Assembly (NCBI GenBank): GCA_015660995.1
Contig: JACTUC010000001.1
Coordinates: 1-64,000 of the forward strand
Reading direction: 5' to 3'
Source: Candidatus Methanomethylicaceae archaeon
GTDB lineage: Archaea > Thermoproteota > Methanomethylicia > Methanomethylicales > Methanomethylicaceae
DNA length: 64,000 nt
Part shown: one piece after another, positions 60,134 to 64,000 of the stretch
Position numbering within the stretch: position 1 is the first letter of the stretch
How the letters are laid out: each line of letters starts with the position of its first letter
Notes under the pieces: generated by a model
What the model was told of the DNA's origin: nothing
Seen by the model: only the letters and a program-made list of their open reading frames with translations
The model's database searches: none
Program-made: the position numbers and the translations under genes

Positions 60134-60481
60134 TCAGGGATTGGCTGTCGGGTCAAGAGGGTTGAAGTCAAGCCTCCTGAACCTGTTTGCGCCATAAGGG
60201 ACTACGCTTATCCTCCCCTTATCCGCTAAGTGCCTAACCTTGGGATTGACGTAGAACTCCACACCTTCCTTCTTCATGTAGAACTCGTAGCCCTCCTCTG
60301 AACCCTTCTCCTTGATGTCCAGCTCAACCGTCTCCTGGTTCATTATGCAGCCGCAGTCCATTATGAGCAGAACGGGCTTCGCTATGCCTGCCTTCTTTGC
60401 CTCCTCCTTGATGAAATCAATCACTCCATTGTCCAGTGAAATCAAAATTTCATACCAGCAGTCGATGTTTTCCTTTATCAA
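60134..60481 (-). CDS. HesB/IscA-like small protein with CGC motif
   Basis: In the 115 residues, the order of elements (EILISLDNGVIDFIKEEA, MDCGCIMN, then GVEFYVNPKVRHLA and ISVVPYGANRFRRLDF) resembles small HesB-fold proteins with a CC motif, here CGC. That places it near Fe-S or selenium-related scaffold proteins, but the match is from memory and weak. The start is TTG 60481 with CAAATATTAAG as TATA at about 60503. Confidence 0.45.
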   Translation of the reverse strand: MIKENIDCWYEILISLDNGVIDFIKEEAKKAGIAKPVLLIMDCGCIMNQETVELDIKEKGSEEGYEFYMKKEGVEFYVNPKVRHLADKGRISVVPYGANRFRRLDFNPLDPTANP

Positions 60482-60519
60482 ATTGTTTATTGGTGGCGCT
60501 TCTTAATATTTGACCTGCC

Positions 60520-60707
60520 CTTTTGATGGTCGTCTCTCCAAGCTGATCCTCTTGCATTTCGCGGCGTGAACCGCCGCCAGACAGCGCTGGGAACCTGTGC
60601 TTTGTGCACCACTTCTTACCACAACAACACGATAATTGAAGCCGACATCTACATTGTTTGCCAAAAATAAGCCGGGAAAAGGCTATTTCTTAACGCGTAG
60701 CGATCAT
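60520..60707. other. Gene-free stretch
   Basis: I see no supported gene or RNA here. A GC-rich piece (GCGGCGTGAACCGCCGCCAG, about 60560) folds into a short GGCG/CGCC hairpin. Short plus-strand ORFs here lack ribosome sites. Confidence 0.4.
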
Positions 60708-60723
60708 AAAAAAATAAAAAAAA
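60708..60723 (-). terminator. U-tract terminator of the small Cys-rich gene
   Basis: An A-rich run on the plus strand gives TTTTTTTTATTTTTTT on the transcribed strand, ten bases after the stop at 60733. Confidence 0.6.
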
Positions 60724-60732
60724 GGTTGAGAC

Positions 60733-60900
60733 CTATTTCTTCTTTGGCACGACTTTTGCTGGTGCCTTCGCAGGCGCCTTCTTTACTTTCTTCATTGGCT
60801 TATCGCAGCAGACAACATCGCACGTTGTGCATCCGCATTCGTCTTCAACGACCAAAACCAGGCCGCATTCATCGCATTTGTATTTATCGCCTTTTGCCAT
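60733..60900 (-). CDS. Desulforedoxin-like small metalloprotein with basic tail
   Basis: The protein has 55 residues from ATG 60900, with GGGGAATC upstream and TATA ACTTAAATAG at about 60933. YKCDECGLVLVVEDECGCTTCDVVCCDKPM carries CxxC and CC-xKPM elements like the iron site of desulforedoxin, plus an extra CGC. The tail is a Lys/Ala/Pro repeat (KKAPAKAPAKVVPKKK), suggesting contact with nucleic acid or acidic partners. Confidence 0.65.
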   Translation of the reverse strand: MAKGDKYKCDECGLVLVVEDECGCTTCDVVCCDKPMKKVKKAPAKAPAKVVPKKK

Positions 60901-61018
60901 AATGATTCCCCACATATTATCTCCCACGCTGTCTATTTAAGTTCCAAGCGATCAGCTGGTGCTTAATTGGTTGATCCTTTTTAAGCATCTTTTCCAATAG
61001 GAACTGCAGTGATGTCTG

Positions 61019-62557
61019 ATGGAAGAAATCCTTCCTGAAGAGGCAAGGGCTATTGACGAGAACGCTGAATTCTTGGGCGTTACAAGACTCCAGCTCATGG
61101 AGAACGCTGGCAGGGCCATTGTCGAGAGCATTCTGAGAAAGACTGGCAGCATCCAAGGTAAGAATGTGCTTATCCTTGCATACGTAGGGAACAAGGGCGG
61201 CGATGGCTTCGTCGCCGCTAGACATTTTGCGTCAATGGGCGTCCCGGTGTCCCTTGTCCTTCTCTCAAAACCTGATCAGATCTCCACTGCGGAAGCGAGG
61301 GCAAACTTTTCCGCGGTCCAGAAAATGGGCTCCTCCGTGGAGCTGATAGTTGCCCCGACGGTATCAGACCTGGCATCGCTGAACACTTCTATCAAGGACG
61401 CATCGATTCTCGTGGATGCGATGCTCGGCACGGGCGCAAAAGGAGATCTGCAGGGGCTGCTGAGGACTGCAGTGGAACTATGCAACTTCTCAAATGCGTA
61501 CAGGGTGGCGATAGATGTTCCCACAGGCGTCGATCCGGCTACCGGCAAGTTATCAGAGATCGCGTTCAAGGCGGATCTAACGGTCACTTACCATAGACCG
61601 AAGACTGGCCTCTTGGCCAAAACTGCCAAGAACCATGTGGGCGACTTGGAGGTCGTAAGCATCGGGATACCGCCCGAGGCGGAGCTCTTCGTCGGTCCTG
61701 GCGACCTACGCTTAGCGCTCAAGCCCCGGGAGATGTTTTCCCACAAGGGACAGAACGGACGTCTCCTCATAGTGGGCGGTTCATCGAGGTACGTTGGGGC
61801 ACCCTCACTTGCGGCGCTCGCTGCGCTGAGGGTTGGTGTTGACCTTGTCACAGTGGCTGTGCCCTCATCCATCGTCCCCTCGGTGAGGGCTTTCTCCCCA
61901 GACCTCATTGTGGTTCCTCTACCTACCGAGGGTAAGCTCGACCTGAAGTGTATCCCCTCGATAATGAGAGAGGCAGAGAATGCCGATGCCGTAGTAATGG
62001 GCATGGGTATGGGGATCGAGCAGAGCGTGAAAGAAGGGGTGGTTGAGCTCGTCGATCAGCTCAATGCCGTTGGGAAGGCAATGGTGATCGATGCGGACGC
62101 GCTCAAAGCTCTTGGGGAGCTGCGGAAGTATCCGCAGTTTAACTGTGCAGTCCTAACGCCACACGCAAAGGAATTCTTTGACCTGACGGGCGAAAAGCTC
62201 CGCGACGAGCATTCGGCGGGCTGGCAGGGGCGTGTTGATACAGTGACACGATGGGCTTCAAGGCTGAACGTCACAATCCTCCTCAAGTCAAGGTTCGATA
62301 TCATCGCTGACGGCAAGAAGTATAAGGTCAAGACCATAGGCAATGCAGGCATGACCGCTGGGGGCACTGGCGACGTCTTGGCAGGGGCGGTAGGTGCCAT
62401 CCTCTGTAGGGGCAGGAACCCATTCAGGTCTGCAGCTGCCGCTTCATTCCTGAACTCTTACGCAGGTGACCTTCTTGCTGCAAAGTACGGGCATCACTTT
62501 ACGGCGCGTGACTTGGTGGATTCCATACCGCTTGCGCTGAAGGAACTCAACATATAA
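61019..62557 (+). CDS. nnr: Bifunctional NAD(P)HX epimerase/dehydratase
   Basis: The 512-residue metabolite-repair enzyme restores hydrated NADH/NADPH. The N-terminal epimerase (about 1-215) has MENAGRAIVE and GNKGGDGFVAARH. The C-terminal ADP-dependent dehydratase (about 220-512) has HKGQNGRLLIVGGS and NAGMTAGGTGDVLAG. The fused two-domain form is the normal archaeal and bacterial arrangement. ATG 61019 follows GTGATG. Confidence 0.93.
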   Translation: MEEILPEEARAIDENAEFLGVTRLQLMENAGRAIVESILRKTGSIQGKNVLILAYVGNKGGDGFVAARHFASMGVPVSLVLLSKPDQISTAEARANFSAVQKMGSSVELIVAPTVSDLASLNTSIKDASILVDAMLGTGAKGDLQGLLRTAVELCNFSNAYRVAIDVPTGVDPATGKLSEIAFKADLTVTYHRPKTGLLAKTAKNHVGDLEVVSIGIPPEAELFVGPGDLRLALKPREMFSHKGQNGRLLIVGGSSRYVGAPSLAALAALRVGVDLVTVAVPSSIVPSVRAFSPDLIVVPLPTEGKLDLKCIPSIMREAENADAVVMGMGMGIEQSVKEGVVELVDQLNAVGKAMVIDADALKALGELRKYPQFNCAVLTPHAKEFFDLTGEKLRDEHSAGWQGRVDTVTRWASRLNVTILLKSRFDIIADGKKYKVKTIGNAGMTAGGTGDVLAGAVGAILCRGRNPFRSAAAASFLNSYAGDLLAAKYGHHFTARDLVDSIPLALKELNI

Positions 62558-62649
62558 CTCACCCTAATGCGTACGCCAATAAGAGAATCCTTTTTTATGA
62601 GCGTGAGCGGAGAGTAGATCGAGGAAATATTGTAATAATGGTGATTTTT

Positions 62650-64000
62650 GTGGTAGATGCTTTACCTCTTGACAAATATCGCAGGGTATCCGACCCGGAC
62701 AAGCTTGAATGTGACTCCACTAGCGAGCTGAAACCGCTTGAGGAGATAGTGGGCCAGGAAAGGGCACTAAAAGCCCTCAAGTTCGGCCTTGAGATAAAGG
62801 ACCCTGGCTTTAACGTCTACGTCGCTGGGATGCCCGGCACGGGAAGGAGGACCACCGTCGGCAGTTTTTTGGATGAGCTGGCGAAGACGAAGCCGAAGGC
62901 GGACGACTGGATCTACGTGAACAATTTCGACAGCAAGGAGTACGAACCAAACGCGATTAGGCTGCCTGCAGGAATGGCCAACCAGTTCAAGGACGACATG
63001 GATTCCCTAATCACTGATGCACGCAGGGCAATTCCCAAGGTCTTCGAGAGCGATGACTATGCAGCTCAGAAGGCTGCCACCACAAAGTCCATAGAAGATG
63101 AGAAAGCGAAACTCTTCTTACAGATAAACGCTAGCGCTCAGCAGCAGGGGTTCGTTATCCAGACCAGCCCAGTGGGGCTTGTCACCATACCAGTAATCAA
63201 TGGCAAGCCGCTCCGCGAGCAGGACTTCCTAGCTCTGCCTATGAAGACGCAGCAGGATATTGCGATCAAGAGAGAGAAACTCAACGCAGATTTGAGGAGC
63301 GCCTTCCGCCAGCTCAAAGACTTGGACTCCAAAGGCGCGGAGGAGGTGGACAAGCTCAACCGCCAGGTCTCGCTCTACGCCATCGATCACCTGATCGCCG
63401 ACCTCAAGACAAAGTATAAGGACGTACCCGAGATCTCGGAGTTCATCGACACCGTACAGAGCGACATTCTCGACAACCTGGACTTGTTCGTGGGTGAGCC
63501 GCAGCAGCAGCTCCCGCCCCAGCTAGTAATGCCCTTCCTAAAGGAACTGCCCTTCAAGAAGTACGAGGTTAACGTAATAGTTGATAACTCCGACCTGAAG
63601 GGTGCCCCTGTCATAGTAGAACAGAACCCGTCGTACCAGAACCTCGTGGGCAGGATCGAGAAGGACGTACAGTACGGTATCGTCACCTCGGACTTCATGA
63701 ATATCCGTGCAGGAACGCTGCATAAGGCAAACGGCGGATACATTGTCCTTCCCGTCGAGGACCTCTTCAGGAACCCGCTGTCGTGGGACATCCTGAAAAC
63801 GACGCTAAAGACTGGGAAGATAACGATCGAGGAGCCAGCGGAACGGATGGGTCTGATAACTGCAAAGGGGATCAGGCCCGAGCCCATACCCCTCGACACT
63901 AAGGTCGTGCTCATCGGCACACCCATGATCTATGAGACACTCTATAGCCTCGATCCTGACTTCAAGGAACTCTTCAAGGTCAAGGCCGAATTCGATACCT
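62650..64000 (+). CDS. Lon-related AAA_32 protease, N-terminal part
   Basis: This gene runs off the right edge and is missing from the track. GTG 62650 follows GGTGATT, and an in-frame ATG exists at 62638. The 450 visible residues open with LDKYRRVSDPDKL, then LEEIVGQERALKALKFGLEI and a P-loop region GMPGTGRRTTVGSFL. A helical insertion (about 100-290) and KANGGYIVLPVEDL follow. This matches the Lon-related family with an AAA_32 domain; the protease domain with Ser-Lys dyad should lie beyond 64000. The P-loop has GRR in place of GKS. Confidence 0.85.
   Translation, partial: MVDALPLDKYRRVSDPDKLECDSTSELKPLEEIVGQERALKALKFGLEIKDPGFNVYVAGMPGTGRRTTVGSFLDELAKTKPKADDWIYVNNFDSKEYEPNAIRLPAGMANQFKDDMDSLITDARRAIPKVFESDDYAAQKAATTKSIEDEKAKLFLQINASAQQQGFVIQTSPVGLVTIPVINGKPLREQDFLALPMKTQQDIAIKREKLNADLRSAFRQLKDLDSKGAEEVDKLNRQVSLYAIDHLIADLKTKYKDVPEISEFIDTVQSDILDNLDLFVGEPQQQLPPQLVMPFLKELPFKKYEVNVIVDNSDLKGAPVIVEQNPSYQNLVGRIEKDVQYGIVTSDFMNIRAGTLHKANGGYIVLPVEDLFRNPLSWDILKTTLKTGKITIEEPAERMGLITAKGIRPEPIPLDTKVVLIGTPMIYETLYSLDPDFKELFKVKAEFDT

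Noticed and set aside
60540-60640. Possible tRNA in a GC-rich stretch
   Set aside because: No acceptor stem, anticodon arm or TTCRA-type T-loop could be assembled; only a short hairpin is present.

Overview
The window looks like a chromosome segment of a TACK (Thermoproteota) archaeon, probably a lineage near Nitrososphaeria, Bathyarchaeia or Korarchaeota. The evidence is the combination of a eukaryote-type topoisomerase IB, ESCRT-III/Vps4 (CdvB/CdvC) division genes, LysW/LysX carrier-protein amino-acid synthesis, an Lhr helicase, TATA-box promoters a short distance upstream of starts, and GGTGA/GGAGG-type ribosome sites in front of ATG, GTG or TTG starts. No rRNA, tRNA or CRISPR array was recognised. 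Many starts listed here are shorter than the ORF track because a clear ribosome site or TATA box sits inside the longer ORF.

Layout. 1-3.95 kb: leuC-leuD-leuB-like genes, a PadR regulator and the lysW-lysX pair (branched-chain and lysine/arginine synthesis). 4.0-9.3 kb: a DHH phosphoesterase, cdvC, cdvB and a cdvB paralog, with a TrmB-like regulator facing away from them. 9.4-15.4 kb: Rieske protein, small membrane proteins, a cysteine desulfurase operon, a DUF362 ferredoxin protein and a beta-hydroxyacid dehydrogenase. 15.6-25.6 kb: a complete peptide ABC importer whose binding protein appears circularly permuted, then several anchored surface proteins. 25.7-31.3 kb: topoisomerase IB transcribed away from a three-gene operon that I read as a compact Smc5/6-like complex (SMC ATPase, kleisin-like, Nse3/MAGE-like). 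31.6-48.6 kb: housekeeping genes (GltB-like, Lhr, thioredoxin reductase, a dihydrolipoamide dehydrogenase relative, ABC exporter, glutaredoxin plus ferredoxin:thioredoxin reductase, ilvBN-ilvC with a leader, AlkX-like protein). 48.8-55.9 kb: an AT-richer accessory patch with a dispersed about 44-bp repeat, duplicated and truncated ABC exporter parts, small membrane proteins and gene remnants. 55.9-64 kb: citramalate synthase, another ABC exporter, Nnr repair enzyme and the start of a Lon-related protease.

How it fits together. ilvB, ilvN, ilvC, cimA and leuBCD supply most of an isoleucine/valine/leucine pathway. lysW/lysX serve carrier-bound lysine or arginine synthesis. Thioredoxin reductase, glutaredoxin, FTR-beta/rubredoxin and small Fe-S or zinc proteins form a redox set. 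The most unusual item is the Smc5/6-like operon at 28.1-31.3 kb, placed back-to-back with topoisomerase IB. In eukaryotes Smc5/6 works on topologically stressed DNA, so the pairing is suggestive.
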